From NCBI GenBank assembly GCA_001600355.1, contig BCJU01000002.1, positions 992,001 through 1,056,000 of the forward strand: DNA of 64,000 nt, written 5' to 3'. A program made the translations under genes and the position numbers. How positions within the stretch are numbered: the stretch's first letter is position 1; every line of letters starts with the position of its first letter. The stretch comes from Meira nashicola (Eukaryota > Basidiomycota > Exobasidiomycetes > Exobasidiales > Brachybasidiaceae). The notes beneath the pieces are model-generated. The model worked only from the letters and a program-made list of their open reading frames with translations. It ran no database searches and was not told the origin of the DNA. Positions 30,192 to 40,159 of the stretch are shown piece after piece.

Positions 30192-32129
30192 ATGTGTGGT
30201 ATTTTAGCATGCATTAATCATCCTAAAGCGGCCGCTTATAGGCCAAGAATGTTAAACATGTCCCGTTGCATTCGTCATCGCGGTCCCGATTGGTCAGGAT
30301 GTGTGGTGGCAACTGAAGGTGATGGAAGATTGGAAAGTTTACCTCCAATCAGACGTGCTAATCCAAAAGATACAGCAGAAGATGTTCAAATGCTCGGAGC
30401 AACAACTGATGAAGAAGAAAATGATGCAGATCGTGGAAGTATCTTGTGTCACGAGCGTTTGGCAATCGTTGGTGTGGATACAGGTGCTCAACCTTTAGTT
30501 TCTACTGATGGAAAATTAATTTTGGCAGTTAATGGAGAAATCTATAACCATCGTCAATTACGAAAAGGATTAAAGAATCAAAATGCAGAATTCAAAACCC
30601 ACTCCGATTGTGAGGTAATCCTACATTTGTACAAAGAACATGGATCTGATTTCGTCAAGATGTTAGACGGTATGTTCTCTTTCGTCTTGTTAGACACTTC
30701 AGTATCCCCTCACCGTTGCATCGCAGCTCGTGACCCAATCGGTATCACAACTTTCTACCAAGGATGGAGTTACAAATACCCTGGAGCTACTTTCTTCAGC
30801 TCAGAATTGAAAGCCATTCACGAAGAATGTGATCGTATTCGCGGTTTCCCACCAGGACATTTATACGACAGCTCTTTACCTGAAGGACAAGAGACTGTCC
30901 GATACTACCAACCAACATGGTGGCAAGGAGATGAGGAAGGCGCTAAATTGCCAACAGAAGAAGCAGATTTGACCAAGATTCGGGAAAGCTTGGAAGCTGC
31001 AGTTCGCAAAAGATTAATGTCTGAAGTACCATACGGTGTCTTGTTGTCTGGTGGATTAGATTCAAGTTTGATTGCCACTATCGCTGCACGGGAAACCAAC
31101 AAAGTAGCAGAAGCACAACGTCAAAAGTACGAAGAAAGAAGAGCGAGAAAAGAAGCCGAAGTTGCTAATGGACCTAAAGATGGATTGCCTGTTGGTTTGG
31201 ACGATGAAGAAGATCAAGAAACTCTAGCTGCTTGGCCTAGATTACACAGTTTCTCAATTGGTTTAGAAGGTTCGCCCGATTTGATTGCAGCTCGTGAAGC
31301 AGCTCGTTACTTGGGCACTGTTCACCACGAATATACATTTACAGTTCAAGAAGGTTTAGACGCAATCTCTGACGTGATTTACCATTTGGAAACATTTGAT
31401 GTTACCACTGTACGTGCTTCAACGCCAATGTACTTGTTGAGCAGAAAGATCAAAGCAATGGGTGTCAAGATGGTTTTGAGTGGTGAAGGATCAGATGAAA
31501 TCTTTGGTGGTTATTTATACTTCCATGCTGCACCTGATGCAAAGAGTTTCCATCAAGAATGCGTCAAACGTGTCAAAGCTCTACACACGGCTGATTGTCT
31601 TCGTGCAAACAAGAGTACTATGGCATGGGGTTTAGAAGCACGTGTACCTTTCTTGGACAAAGCATTCTTGGAAACATCAATGAATGTGGACGCAAAGAAC
31701 AAGATGTTTAGCAAAGGATCACTGCAAGAAAAGGATGCAGACGGAAGACCACGCATGGAAAAGTACATCTTACGTAAAGCATTCGATCTTACACCACCAG
31801 GAGATGCAAAGCCTTATCTTCCCGAAAACATTTTATGGCGTCAAAAGGAACAATTTAGTGATGGTGTTGGATATAGCTGGATTGATGGTATGAAGGAGTA
31901 TGCTAACAAACATATTAGCGATCGTAAATTCGCACAACGAAAAGAACGTTATCCAGAATCAACTCCTGATACGAAAGAAGCTTATTGGATCAGAGAAGTA
32001 TTTGAATCTTGGTTCCCTACTAAAGCATCTGCAAGTACTGCTGTTCGTTGGATTCCACGTGGAGATTGGGGTTGTGCTAGTGATCCAAGTGGACGTGCTG
32101 TTAACATTCATGAATCTGCTTATGATTAA
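30192..32129 (+). CDS. ASN1: Asparagine synthetase (glutamine-hydrolysing)
   Basis: This enzyme makes asparagine from aspartate, glutamine and ATP. The open frame extends 42 codons further upstream, but the enzyme needs Cys2 as the N-terminal nucleophile after Met removal, so the start is the ATG at 30192 ([11 protein letters not shown]), giving 645 residues. The class II glutaminase domain contains [24 protein letters not shown] and HSDCEVI. The synthetase domain carries the ATP-binding PP-loop [10 protein letters not shown] near residue 286 and [12 protein letters not shown]. Compared with yeast Asn1 it is longer, partly because of a charged insertion of about 45 residues just after the PP-loop region ([16 protein letters not shown] through DDEEDQE). 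The gene may respond to amino-acid limitation through the upstream GAGTCA, which is inference. Confidence 0.95.
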   Translation: MCGILACINHPKAAAYRPRMLNMSRCIRHRGPDWSGCVVATEGDGRLESLPPIRRANPKDTAEDVQMLGATTDEEENDADRGSILCHERLAIVGVDTGAQPLVSTDGKLILAVNGEIYNHRQLRKGLKNQNAEFKTHSDCEVILHLYKEHGSDFVKMLDGMFSFVLLDTSVSPHRCIAARDPIGITTFYQGWSYKYPGATFFSSELKAIHEECDRIRGFPPGHLYDSSLPEGQETVRYYQPTWWQGDEEGAKLPTEEADLTKIRESLEAAVRKRLMSEVPYGVLLSGGLDSSLIATIAARETNKVAEAQRQKYEERRARKEAEVANGPKDGLPVGLDDEEDQETLAAWPRLHSFSIGLEGSPDLIAAREAARYLGTVHHEYTFTVQEGLDAISDVIYHLETFDVTTVRASTPMYLLSRKIKAMGVKMVLSGEGSDEIFGGYLYFHAAPDAKSFHQECVKRVKALHTADCLRANKSTMAWGLEARVPFLDKAFLETSMNVDAKNKMFSKGSLQEKDADGRPRMEKYILRKAFDLTPPGDAKPYLPENILWRQKEQFSDGVGYSWIDGMKEYANKHISDRKFAQRKERYPESTPDTKEAYWIREVFESWFPTKASASTAVRWIPRGDWGCASDPSGRAVNIHESAYD

Positions 32130-32499
32130 AATCATTGAAAATCATTCAAATCGACATCATTGTATTCTGTAAGCATTCATAGAATAATCATTATTATTAT
32201 TGTTGATTAGAAAGATTGAGATAAAAAAAGATTCAGCCAGTGTCGAGCCGGCTAATCCGGTTGATGCTTGCCAGTAACTTGCTTAAAAGCAAACGGACTT
32301 TTCCCGCGCTTTACGTATCAAAGACGCGCCTGCGCCGGCCTGTGAATGCGGAGTCAGCATGAGACATACAGGCCTGCGGGTGAAAGAATTAATTTTGCTG
32401 ACGCATATTAATCGGCTATAAGGTATTTTTCTTAATCCGAATCGTAATCTTCTTAATTCACACGTTCATCATCATCACCTTCATTCACACACACAAAAG
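32130..32499. other. Intergenic region upstream of RIB3
   Basis: This holds the AT-rich 3' flank of ASN1, then a GC-richer patch around 32280-32370 (including CGCGCCTGCGCCGGCC) and a CA/TC-rich leader just before the RIB3 ATG. No gene or RNA element was recognised. Confidence 0.45.
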
Positions 32500-33399
32500 A
32501 TGTCGCCTTCAGCACAAGCTTCAACATCAGCTGCAGCTTTAACGAAAGAAGAAAATGAACCAAAATTTGATTCTATTGAATCAGCTATTGAAGATATAAG
32601 AAAGGGAAAGTTTGTTATCGTTTTAGATGATGAAAATCGAGAAAATGAAGGAGATTTAATTTGTTCAGCGGATATGATTTCAACAGAACAAATGGCATGG
32701 TTTATTCGTCATACGAGTGGATTCATTTGTATTTCTTTACATCCGAAATTAATCGAACAAATCGAACTTCCAATGATGGTTCCTGTTAATACGGAAAAGA
32801 ATAAAACTGCATATACGATCACTTTGGATTACAGATATGGAACTACGACTGGAATTTCAGCTCATGATAGAGCTTTAACAAGTAGAAAACTTTCTCAAAC
32901 ATGGCGTGAAGGAAAAGGTGAATCTATTTCTTCTCAAACAAAACAAAACGGACAATCTTCAACAAATGGTAACTCATCCGCCGCTTTTCATGAAGGTGAA
33001 GCACCCGATCGACTTATCAAACCAGAAGACTTTTGTCGTCCAGGTCATATGTGCCCTTTACGTTATACGGAAGGTGGTGTAAGAAGACGTAGAGGTCATA
33101 CGGAAGCCAGTGTTGATTTATGTTTAGCAGCAAATTTACCGCCTGCAGCACTTTTATGTGAATTAGTTGATCCAAATGATGAAAAAGGTGGAATCGCATC
33201 TAGGGATGCTTGCTTTGAATTTGCAAAACAACATAATCTAAAAGTTATCACTATCGAAGCTTTAGAAAGATGGCGTGAAGCAAAAGAAGGCCCTTTACCT
33301 GCTTCCATCGAATCAAATACTACAAAATTAGATCAAGAGCGTGGTGTACAATTGCAAGAACAAGAAGTTGTTGGTCCCGCTCATGCAAATGGTCTTTGA
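32500..33399 (+). CDS. RIB3: 3,4-dihydroxy-2-butanone-4-phosphate synthase (riboflavin biosynthesis)
   Basis: The enzyme converts ribulose 5-phosphate to 3,4-dihydroxy-2-butanone 4-phosphate, the four-carbon donor for riboflavin. The 299 residues include the active-site loop VLDDENRENEGDLICSAD near residues 40-55, SGFICISL, GISAHDRALTSR, and the second metal/substrate motif RPGHMCPLRYTEGGVRRRRGHTEASVDL. The protein is about 90 residues longer than the budding-yeast enzyme. An extra Gln/Ser/Asn-rich insertion of about 40 residues lies between SAHDRALTSRKL and KPEDFCRPGH, with a tail after the last helix. Usual FPL and LxRxGHTEA positions read CPL and RRRRGHTEA here, but the catalytic Glu and His are kept. 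The enzyme is monofunctional, with no GTP cyclohydrolase II domain. It converges on the next gene with 110 bases between. Confidence 0.93.
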   Translation: MSPSAQASTSAAALTKEENEPKFDSIESAIEDIRKGKFVIVLDDENRENEGDLICSADMISTEQMAWFIRHTSGFICISLHPKLIEQIELPMMVPVNTEKNKTAYTITLDYRYGTTTGISAHDRALTSRKLSQTWREGKGESISSQTKQNGQSSTNGNSSAAFHEGEAPDRLIKPEDFCRPGHMCPLRYTEGGVRRRRGHTEASVDLCLAANLPPAALLCELVDPNDEKGGIASRDACFEFAKQHNLKVITIEALERWREAKEGPLPASIESNTTKLDQERGVQLQEQEVVGPAHANGL

Positions 33400-33509
33400 A
33401 AATGTCTTTTTGAAATTATGTATTGAATACTCTCAATGTGAGAATCTATAATATGAACGCAATGATGTTCCTTTATTTTACATTTTTAGTAGTGTACAAA
33501 GAGGTGAAC

Positions 33510-35456
33510 TTACATTTTTGCAGCTTTGGCGCCTTTTTCTACGACTGTTTTGGCTGTTGTGGATAAAGCTGGAAAGAGCGGTTTGACTTTTTCGGAAGAT
33601 CGACGAAGAGTGATCTGTTTACGTAATTGTTTTGCATGTTCGAATGAACGTTCATCTTCGGGTATATCCAAAACGTCTAACATTTCATTCATCTTTTTTG
33701 GCATGACCGATCCAGAGAGCAAAGCAGCAATTCTACATGATTCCATTGTAAGATAAACTGCTCGCCATAAATTTGCTTCTTTTACGTAAAGTGCAACGTC
33801 AACCTCTTGCTCGGAATTTGATGGTTTCTTCCAAGGTTCAATGCTATGCCAATGCTTTTGACTACTTTCAAGCATATCCAAGATTGCAGTGAGCGCTTTG
33901 CTGATTTCGAATTGGGCCATATTGATATCAAATGTTTCAGCCAAAGGCGAAAGAAGCTGTAAATGTTCCTCATCTTCGGGTTCGAATTGTTCTGGAGCAG
34001 GAATTGTAATTTCATCTTTGCCTTCAGGTATCAGTCTTTGCAACAAAGTGGGTGCCAAGACTCGAGATAACAAGTTTCCATATTGACTTTGCAAGTGCTT
34101 CTTGCGGAATTCAACAAGTGCTTCATCGTTCCAATTAACATCTTTGCCTAAATTTCCACCAATTCTAGTCAAAAAGAATCGTAATTCTTCCACGCCAACA
34201 GTTTTTAGAGCAATAAATGGATCTACAGCATTTCCTTTTGATTTTGACATTTTACTCATGTTCACTGTCCAATGACCATGCGTTACCAATTGTCGTGGTA
34301 GTGGAAGTCCAAGAGCCATTAAAAAAGCGGGAAAATAGATTGCATGAAAGCGAATGATATCCTTTCCCACAATCTGCGTATCTGCCGGCCAACTTCCCAA
34401 GACTTCATCTTCACCCGCTTTGGCTCCGTTCCAAGGATATCCAGAAACAGTGACATAGTTCAATAATGCATCAAACCAGACGTACATTGTCTGATCTGAA
34501 TCATTGGGTACTTCTATTCCCCATTGTAGCCGCGATTTTGGACGGGATATGCTCAAGTCTTGTAAGCCTTCATCGAGCTCTTGTAGAGTTGCTTGATAGC
34601 GTGTGTATGGGACAATGCGTGCCGAATGATCTTTTAACCATGCCCTGATAGGTTCTTCGAATAACGAAAGACGGAATTTAAAGTTCTCTTCTTCTGTCCA
34701 TTCGACTACATTGCCCGTCTCTATCGAAACCATCACTTTGCTATCTTCCTCACTCTGTTTCACTTGAGTTTGTGTGTAAAATGCTTCATCTACAACACTG
34801 TACCAACCACTATGAGTGCCTTTGTATATGAATCCTTCATGCAAAAGCTGATTCCAAAGTGTTTTGACTGTTTGTATATGGTCCATATCTGTTGTTCTAA
34901 TAAATCTTGTATATTCAACACCTGCCGCATCTGCTAAATCCTTAAATCGTTCACTGACCCGATCACAAAGCTGTCTTGGAGATTCTCCCAACTTTTCTGC
35001 CGCTTTCTGAATCTTTCCACCATGTTCGTCGGTTCCAGTAGCAAATACTACTTTTGTTGTACCTGTCATGTTTTTATCATTCTCGGATGATTTTACTATT
35101 TCTGTCACTTCTGGTGCTTCTACTATTTGTGAAGGTGACCAACCTCTATGTCTCCATTGATGCCATTTTGCCAAAACGTCTGCTAAAACCATACTCTGTA
35201 AGTGTCCTATATGCGGTACCGCATTTACGTAAAAGATTGGAGTGGTGATATAATATGGCTTTCCAAATAGTTGTGCTTTGACAGGTTTGAGTCTTGCAGG
35301 ATCGATGTTACTTTGCCTACATATTGTCAATGAAAAGTTACGATGATAGTTATTGATGGCTAAGTTTAGTCTTCTATCTATCCTGAACTTATTTGATCGC
35401 GTACATGCTGATATTGTTTTAGGAAGTACATGACGTGCCGTTAATGAACACAGCAT
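33510..35456 (-). CDS. MSM1: Mitochondrial methionyl-tRNA synthetase
   Basis: A class Ia synthetase of 648 residues that charges mitochondrial tRNA-Met. The first 60 residues are Arg/Ser/Thr-rich without acidic clusters (MLCSLTARHVLPKTISACTR), fitting a matrix-targeting presequence. The catalytic core has YYITTPIFYVNAVPHIGHL (HIGH motif, residues 82-85), FATGTDEHGGKIQ, SGWYSVVDEAFYT, WFDALLNYVTV and the KMSKS loop NMSKMSKSKGN near residue 404. The anticodon-binding helical domain follows (KKHLQSQYGNLLSR). There is no zinc-knuckle insertion, EMAP-like tail or GST-like N-terminus, which fits the mitochondrial rather than the cytosolic enzyme. Confidence 0.94.
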   Translation of the reverse strand: MLCSLTARHVLPKTISACTRSNKFRIDRRLNLAINNYHRNFSLTICRQSNIDPARLKPVKAQLFGKPYYITTPIFYVNAVPHIGHLQSMVLADVLAKWHQWRHRGWSPSQIVEAPEVTEIVKSSENDKNMTGTTKVVFATGTDEHGGKIQKAAEKLGESPRQLCDRVSERFKDLADAAGVEYTRFIRTTDMDHIQTVKTLWNQLLHEGFIYKGTHSGWYSVVDEAFYTQTQVKQSEEDSKVMVSIETGNVVEWTEEENFKFRLSLFEEPIRAWLKDHSARIVPYTRYQATLQELDEGLQDLSISRPKSRLQWGIEVPNDSDQTMYVWFDALLNYVTVSGYPWNGAKAGEDEVLGSWPADTQIVGKDIIRFHAIYFPAFLMALGLPLPRQLVTHGHWTVNMSKMSKSKGNAVDPFIALKTVGVEELRFFLTRIGGNLGKDVNWNDEALVEFRKKHLQSQYGNLLSRVLAPTLLQRLIPEGKDEITIPAPEQFEPEDEEHLQLLSPLAETFDINMAQFEISKALTAILDMLESSQKHWHSIEPWKKPSNSEQEVDVALYVKEANLWRAVYLTMESCRIAALLSGSVMPKKMNEMLDVLDIPEDERSFEHAKQLRKQITLRRSSEKVKPLFPALSTTAKTVVEKGAKAAKM

Positions 35457-36108
35457 GATCTTTCCTCTGTGTATGCAGTGATGATGATTGAGAAGAAATC
35501 TTTAAAAAAATAATTATCATTAGGCTTCTTACGCTAATCTTTAGCGCGGGTCTTGCATGCATGCCCTAATAAATAATATTGGTGTTGTGCTTTGGGATGA
35601 ATACGTATTGATTATATAATGACACATCCCCATCTTGTCTCATATTTACCTTTTTTTTCTACCATATTTTTATCACCACCTTTTATGATTTTTATAAAGT
35701 GTGACGAATTCTCCTAAAAATAACCTTCATAAATCTTGTTTACAGATCGAAAGAAGGAAGATGACAGCCGAACATTTTTTTATTATTATTTACTTACCCT
35801 CTCTAGATTACAAATACCATATAACGGTATCCCGTATCACACAAAATGGCCCGCAAATGATTGATTACTTGAAATTCGGCTCCCCTTGTTTCGGAAGGCG
35901 TAAATTTAAGTCAAATTATTATGATCAGAACAAGGAAAATAAATATTTGTGCCTTTTTTTTGCCGTGGTTTAAATATTCATTGTTGCACGTTATTGATTG
36001 CTGCCAAAAAAACGAAAAAGGTTTATAAAGCGGCCTGAAATGCACTTTTTGGTTTTGTAGAGCAATCTTTTCTTCCACCTTATCCTTTCTAAGCAAGACT
36101 ACCTCAAT
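35457..36108. other. Upstream region of the first tandem secreted-protein gene
   Basis: This is AT-rich. It contains TATATAATGACACAT at 35613-35627, which recurs upstream of the second paralog at 36900-36914, and a TATA box at 36024-36030. An open frame at 35701-35973 has no recognisable content and is not accepted. Confidence 0.5.
36024..36030 (+). promoter_or_regulatory. TATA box of the first tandem secreted-protein gene
   Basis: TATAAAG lies 85 bases before the ATG and is followed by GC-rich CGGCC, matching the arrangement at the second paralog. Confidence 0.6.
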
Positions 36109-36767
36109 ATGAAGAACATCGTCTTTGCAACTTTTACAATTGTTGCATTATCGCTCGCAACATCTGCTGTCAGCTTCGGTAATAGTCCTATCGGTCATTC
36201 ATTATCTTCATTCATCAAACGTGACAATAGTTTAAATTCAGGTGGAACCGACCCAGCCGATAACCTTTTAACGTGAGTCTATTTTTTCTTTCTTTTATAT
36301 ATTATCATATAATCTCCTTCCATCATTCTCTCTCTTTTTTTTTCTTTGATTATAGTATTGGCTATGTTACTTTTCCAGATGATTTTATCAAACAATTCAA
36401 AGCAGCAACCTCTGAAGAAGAAGCTGTCACGATCTTAAACAATGAAATTAAGCCTATGGCCCTCAATTATGTCGATGTATGCTATAAAACTACAAACGCA
36501 TCAGCTAAAGCAGCAGGTCGTACTAATACAGCAGCAAGAATCATTTGGGAAGCAACCGATGATTCGAAATATGATATTGATCCGGTTTATGGATTTGATT
36601 TACCTATCAAAACTGCCTGTTGGGAACGTGCTTTGAATGGTGACGTTAATGAGCCCGTTTATGATTATAGCCAACAACTCCTTAAACAATTTCATTGGGA
36701 TAAAGCTTATGCTGAAGCTTATTTACAAGAGCAACATAAAAGATTCAAGCCTGCTACATCAACATAA
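36109..36767 (+). CDS. Small secreted protein of unknown family, tandem copy 1
   Basis: Exons are 36109-36272 and 36356-36767, giving 191 residues. The 83-base intron starts GTGAGT and ends TTATAG; phase is consistent (NLLT then IGYVTF). An N-terminal signal peptide (MKNIVFATFTIVALSLATSAVS) is followed by a short propeptide with a Kex2-type KR before DNSLNSGG. The mature part has no known domain that I recognise. It has two cysteines, in DVCYKTT and KTACWERALNG, that could form one disulfide. The C-terminal half is well conserved with copy 2, including SAKAAGRT, DPVYGFDLP, KTACWERALNGD and HWDKAYAEAYLQEQ. A small secreted protein with a propeptide is compatible with an effector, killer-type or wall protein; none is shown. 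Confidence 0.8.
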
Positions 36768-36902
36768 TTATTCGCTTCCCATTATCATAATCCTGCATTA
36801 TATCAGTGATAACGTATGTATCTACACTATATATAAAGCTAAAAGGAAGATGTTATGATAATTTTTGTGTGGCGTAGTAGTGCGATACGGATTAGGGTTT
36901 AT

Positions 36903-37183
36903 ATAATGACACATTCATTTTGACTTAAAGAACTTCCTAAGTAAGTGTGAGGTAAGCCGATTATTCTTAGAATAGAATTAAAAGGTTTACCATAATAAAC
37001 AAGACGGCCTGCGAATTAAATGGTAAATTAAATAGAAGCGAAATAATGATACATTCATTTTGACTTTAAGATTTACCTAAGTAAGTGAGAGGTCAGCCGA
37101 TTATTCTTAGAATAGATTTAAAAGGTTTACTATAATACACAATAAGACGGCCCGCGAACAAAATGGTGAATTAAATAGGAGTA
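36903..37183. repeat. Two diverged direct repeats of about 140 bases
   Basis: Unit 1 (36903-37042) and unit 2 (37043 to about 37183) both run from ATAATGAYACATTCATTTTG through CCGATTATTCTTAGAATAGA and AAAAGGTTTAC to a final TTAAATAG. They differ by scattered substitutions and small indels. They lie in the intergenic region between the tandem secreted-protein genes, upstream of copy 2. Confidence 0.85.
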
Positions 37184-37382
37184 AAACGGTCATGCTTAAT
37201 TTTATAGGGCGTAAATACATATCAGCTTTATTAAATTACGATCGGAGAAAAGAAATAATATTTACACTTTATTTAATTTGTCTTCTTTCGAAGTTTCCTT
37301 TCAAGCATTATGAATAATGAGGTCATCGCGGTACCGTGCTTTAATTTGTTTAGCTAAGTCGATAACATCAACTCTTGTCATC

Positions 37383-37390
37383 TATAAAAG
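37383..37390 (+). promoter_or_regulatory. TATA box of the second tandem secreted-protein gene
   Basis: TATAAAAG followed by AGCGCCC lies 67 bases before the ATG, so the leader is short. Confidence 0.6.
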
Positions 37391-37449
37391 AGCGCCCTAA
37401 AATCCATTTCTCGTTTTTATACGACCGTATCTTCTCCCACCTCGACCAA

Positions 37450-38108
37450 ATGTTGAAAAACATCACCTTTTTCGCTTTTGCAGTTGTTGCATTCTTATGT
37501 GCAACATGTGCTTTTAGCCTCGTTAATGAACCTGCTATCGGCCAAACATTATCTTCGTTGATCAAACGCGATCAAAATTTAAATACAGGTGGACCAGACC
37601 CACCGGATAATCTTTTATCGTAAGTTTTTTCATTTATAAATTAACATGTGATATGTTAATCATACTCATAACTTTTTCTTCTTTTAAACGTGAAAGTATT
37701 GGTTATTATACCTTTAAAGATTCTTTCATCAAAAAGCTTAGATCTATCAATTCCACAGATGAAGCTACACAATTCTTAAATAAAGAAATTACACCCAAAG
37801 CAAAGAAGTATGCTAAAACATGCTTAAAGATGACAAATTCATCAGCTAAAGCTGCTGGTCGTACGGATACAACCGCACGTGTAATTTGGGAAGCAACAGC
37901 TGATCCAAAGTATGAAATTGATCCGGTTTATGGATTTGATTTACCACTCAAGACAGCATGTTGGGAACGTGCTTTAAATGGTGATATTAATAAACCAGTC
38001 TTTGATTATAGCCAACAGCTCCTTAAAGAATTTCATTGGGATAAAGCTTATGCTGAGGCTTACTTACAAGAGCAACATAAAAGGTTCAAGCCTGCTACAT
38101 CAACATGA
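37450..38108 (+). CDS. Small secreted protein of unknown family, tandem copy 2
   Basis: Exons are 37450-37619 and 37697-38108, giving 193 residues. The 77-base intron has a GTAAGT donor and a GTGAAAG acceptor and sits at exactly the same codon and phase as in copy 1 (NLLS then IGYYTF). Signal peptide MLKNITFFAFAVVAFLCATC is followed by a propeptide ending LIKR before DQNLNTGG. The two mature cysteines of copy 1 are conserved (KTCLKMT, KTACWERALNG). The last 25 residues are identical to copy 1, while residues about 60-95 are strongly diverged. The two second exons have the same length, 412 bases. This is clearly a tandem duplication; the function is unknown. Confidence 0.82.
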
Positions 38109-38337
38109 TCAACAATTTTTATCTTTTCTATAAAGAGAAATTACAATTCACATCTTTCTTTCATTTTACTAAATGTTGTCACAGCTAGCCTCCGTCTTAT
38201 CGTGCTTGCTCGGCAACTTTGATGGATTGAAGATGTAATGATATTTTTTAATGTCTACCGTATCTATGAAAGGAGTCTATATTTCGTAAAAAGAGTTATG
38301 ATACATATAAAAAAAAAGAATAATTGAATGACTTTGT

Positions 38338-40077
38338 TTAATTGGCATCACCTAATGGTAAAAAGACAAAAGGAACCAAAAGAGCAGAATTTACGATACC
38401 TGAAATCCAGAATTTACGACCAAGAGTTCTAAGTGGTCTTGAACCAGGTTGATATAAGAAGATTAAAGTGAACCAAAGACCACCAATGTTACCGCAACTG
38501 CCAATAATACCTGCAACTGCACCAACATTTTTAGGACGTAAATGACCATAAACAGCATAACAAGCACCATTTGCAGCGAAACCTGTTGTTGCTATTGCTA
38601 CAATGAATCCAATCACTCCACCTAAAGAAGCTTTACCATGATCGACATAAACACCTAATCCAACGAGTAATAAACCTTGTGAGATACCTGTTGCTAATAA
38701 GAAAATCACTTTTGCACGAACACCTAATCCTTTATGACGATAACGACGATAAAGCATATCACAAAGAATACCACCTAAAGGACGAGCATATAAGTTACAT
38801 AAACCATAAGTTGAAGCAACATAAGCAGCATCAACTGCACCAAATGTTCTTGATTGGAATAAAGTTAAAATTAAACCAGGTAAAGCGGCATCCAATGCAG
38901 TTTCTAAACCAAAAGTCATCATATAACTTAAAGCGCACATCCAAACACGTAAGTCTGAAAGGATTGCTAATGCAGATTTAACGGTTAAAGGTTCACTGAC
39001 TGCCGTATCAACTGAAGTGAATTGTTGTTCTTGTTTTTGATCATATTCACGGAAATCTGAAACTTTTGCAGGAGCTTTTTCTGTTTGAACGGGTTGTTGT
39101 GATGTATATTGTCTTTGTTCATTTCTGTCTAAATGAACTTCTTCACCATTTGCGACTGCAATTGCTGTTCCGGGTAATTGATGACGTTGAGACCATTTAC
39201 CGGCAGGATGATCTTTTCCGACTAACATCATAAAACCTGCAACGACGAACAACAAAGGAACTGGTAAAACCAAAAAACAAATTCTCCAAGCCAGATGAGG
39301 TGTAAGACCAGCTTTACGTAAACCTTCAAAGATGTTAATCATTACGAAAACGGTAACACCACCACCCATGTTACCCCAACCACCTGAAAATGCATTTGCC
39401 GTTCCAACAATCGTTTTATCAAAGAATGTTGTTGTCCAAGCTTGAGTAGGAACAAAAGTACCACCTAAAATTGAAATAAAGAATCTGACTGCTTCCAAGT
39501 GACCAATGTTTGAAACTGTTGGAACGAGAGCAGATGGAATTGCACCTAAACAAAGTAAAACAGCCATTACTTTTCTTGGTCCGAATCTATCAACAGCAGC
39601 ACCTGCAAATATTCTCACGATTGCCGTTCCACCTAAACTTGCAAGGTTAGAATGAGCGATTTGAGCTTGAGTAAGTTTTAAATCTGCTTTTACAGCTTCA
39701 GGCATTAAAGGAGAAAATGCAAACCAAGAAAAGAAAGCAGAAAAGAATCCTAAAGTTGCTAACCAAAATGCAGTTGAATATGGATCCCAAAAACGAAAGA
39801 TTGGAAAAGTAAAACTTTTTCCATTTACAGAATTTATAACTGCAGGTTCCCATAATGATTGCCAACGAAAAGGTAATGATCCTTGTTGTGCTTGACGTTG
39901 AACTTCGGAAACATATTGTTCTTCAGTTACAATTCCACCTGTTGTATATCCTGGTTGAGGATGTGCAACTTGAATTTCATCACTTGTTGATGGAGTTATC
40001 TTTTCATCATTATGAGAAGATGATCCTTGAGATCTTGCTTCGCCAGATTGATATTGTGGAAGAGTGGATTCTACCAT
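38338..40077 (-). CDS. High-affinity nitrate transporter (NRT2/CrnA, MFS nitrate/nitrite porter)
   Basis: The protein has 579 residues. The longest frame begins with a GTG at 40122; the first ATG, at 40077 (MVESTLPQYQ), is the start. A polar N-terminus of about 75 residues is followed by twelve predicted membrane segments, with a large hydrophilic loop in the middle (about residues 300-360), as in fungal CrnA/NrtA. Diagnostic sequences are WDPYSTAFWLATLGFFSAFF in the first segment, DRFGPRK between segments 2 and 3, and the nitrate signature FSGGWGNMGGGVT in segment 5; the second signature region near segment 11 reads GIIGSCGNIGG. It lies next to nitrate reductase in the same orientation. Its upstream region is rich in GATAA sites, suggesting AreA/Nit2-type nitrogen control. 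Confidence 0.95.
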   Translation of the reverse strand: MVESTLPQYQSGEARSQGSSSHNDEKITPSTSDEIQVAHPQPGYTTGGIVTEEQYVSEVQRQAQQGSLPFRWQSLWEPAVINSVNGKSFTFPIFRFWDPYSTAFWLATLGFFSAFFSWFAFSPLMPEAVKADLKLTQAQIAHSNLASLGGTAIVRIFAGAAVDRFGPRKVMAVLLCLGAIPSALVPTVSNIGHLEAVRFFISILGGTFVPTQAWTTTFFDKTIVGTANAFSGGWGNMGGGVTVFVMINIFEGLRKAGLTPHLAWRICFLVLPVPLLFVVAGFMMLVGKDHPAGKWSQRHQLPGTAIAVANGEEVHLDRNEQRQYTSQQPVQTEKAPAKVSDFREYDQKQEQQFTSVDTAVSEPLTVKSALAILSDLRVWMCALSYMMTFGLETALDAALPGLILTLFQSRTFGAVDAAYVASTYGLCNLYARPLGGILCDMLYRRYRHKGLGVRAKVIFLLATGISQGLLLVGLGVYVDHGKASLGGVIGFIVAIATTGFAANGACYAVYGHLRPKNVGAVAGIIGSCGNIGGLWFTLIFLYQPGSRPLRTLGRKFWISGIVNSALLVPFVFLPLGDAN

Positions 40078-40159
40078 GATGAAAAAGAAGGAGATGTTGG
40101 GGGTGAGATGAAAGTTATACACTTGTTGGTGCCTGTTTGTTTTTATATAAATTTAAAAA

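Larger units (their letters stand above)
36768..37449. other. Intergenic region between the tandem secreted-protein genes
   Basis: AT-rich, about 680 bases. It holds the shared TATATAATGACACAT element (36900-36914), the two 140-base direct repeats and the TATA box of copy 2. No additional gene is seen. Confidence 0.55.
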
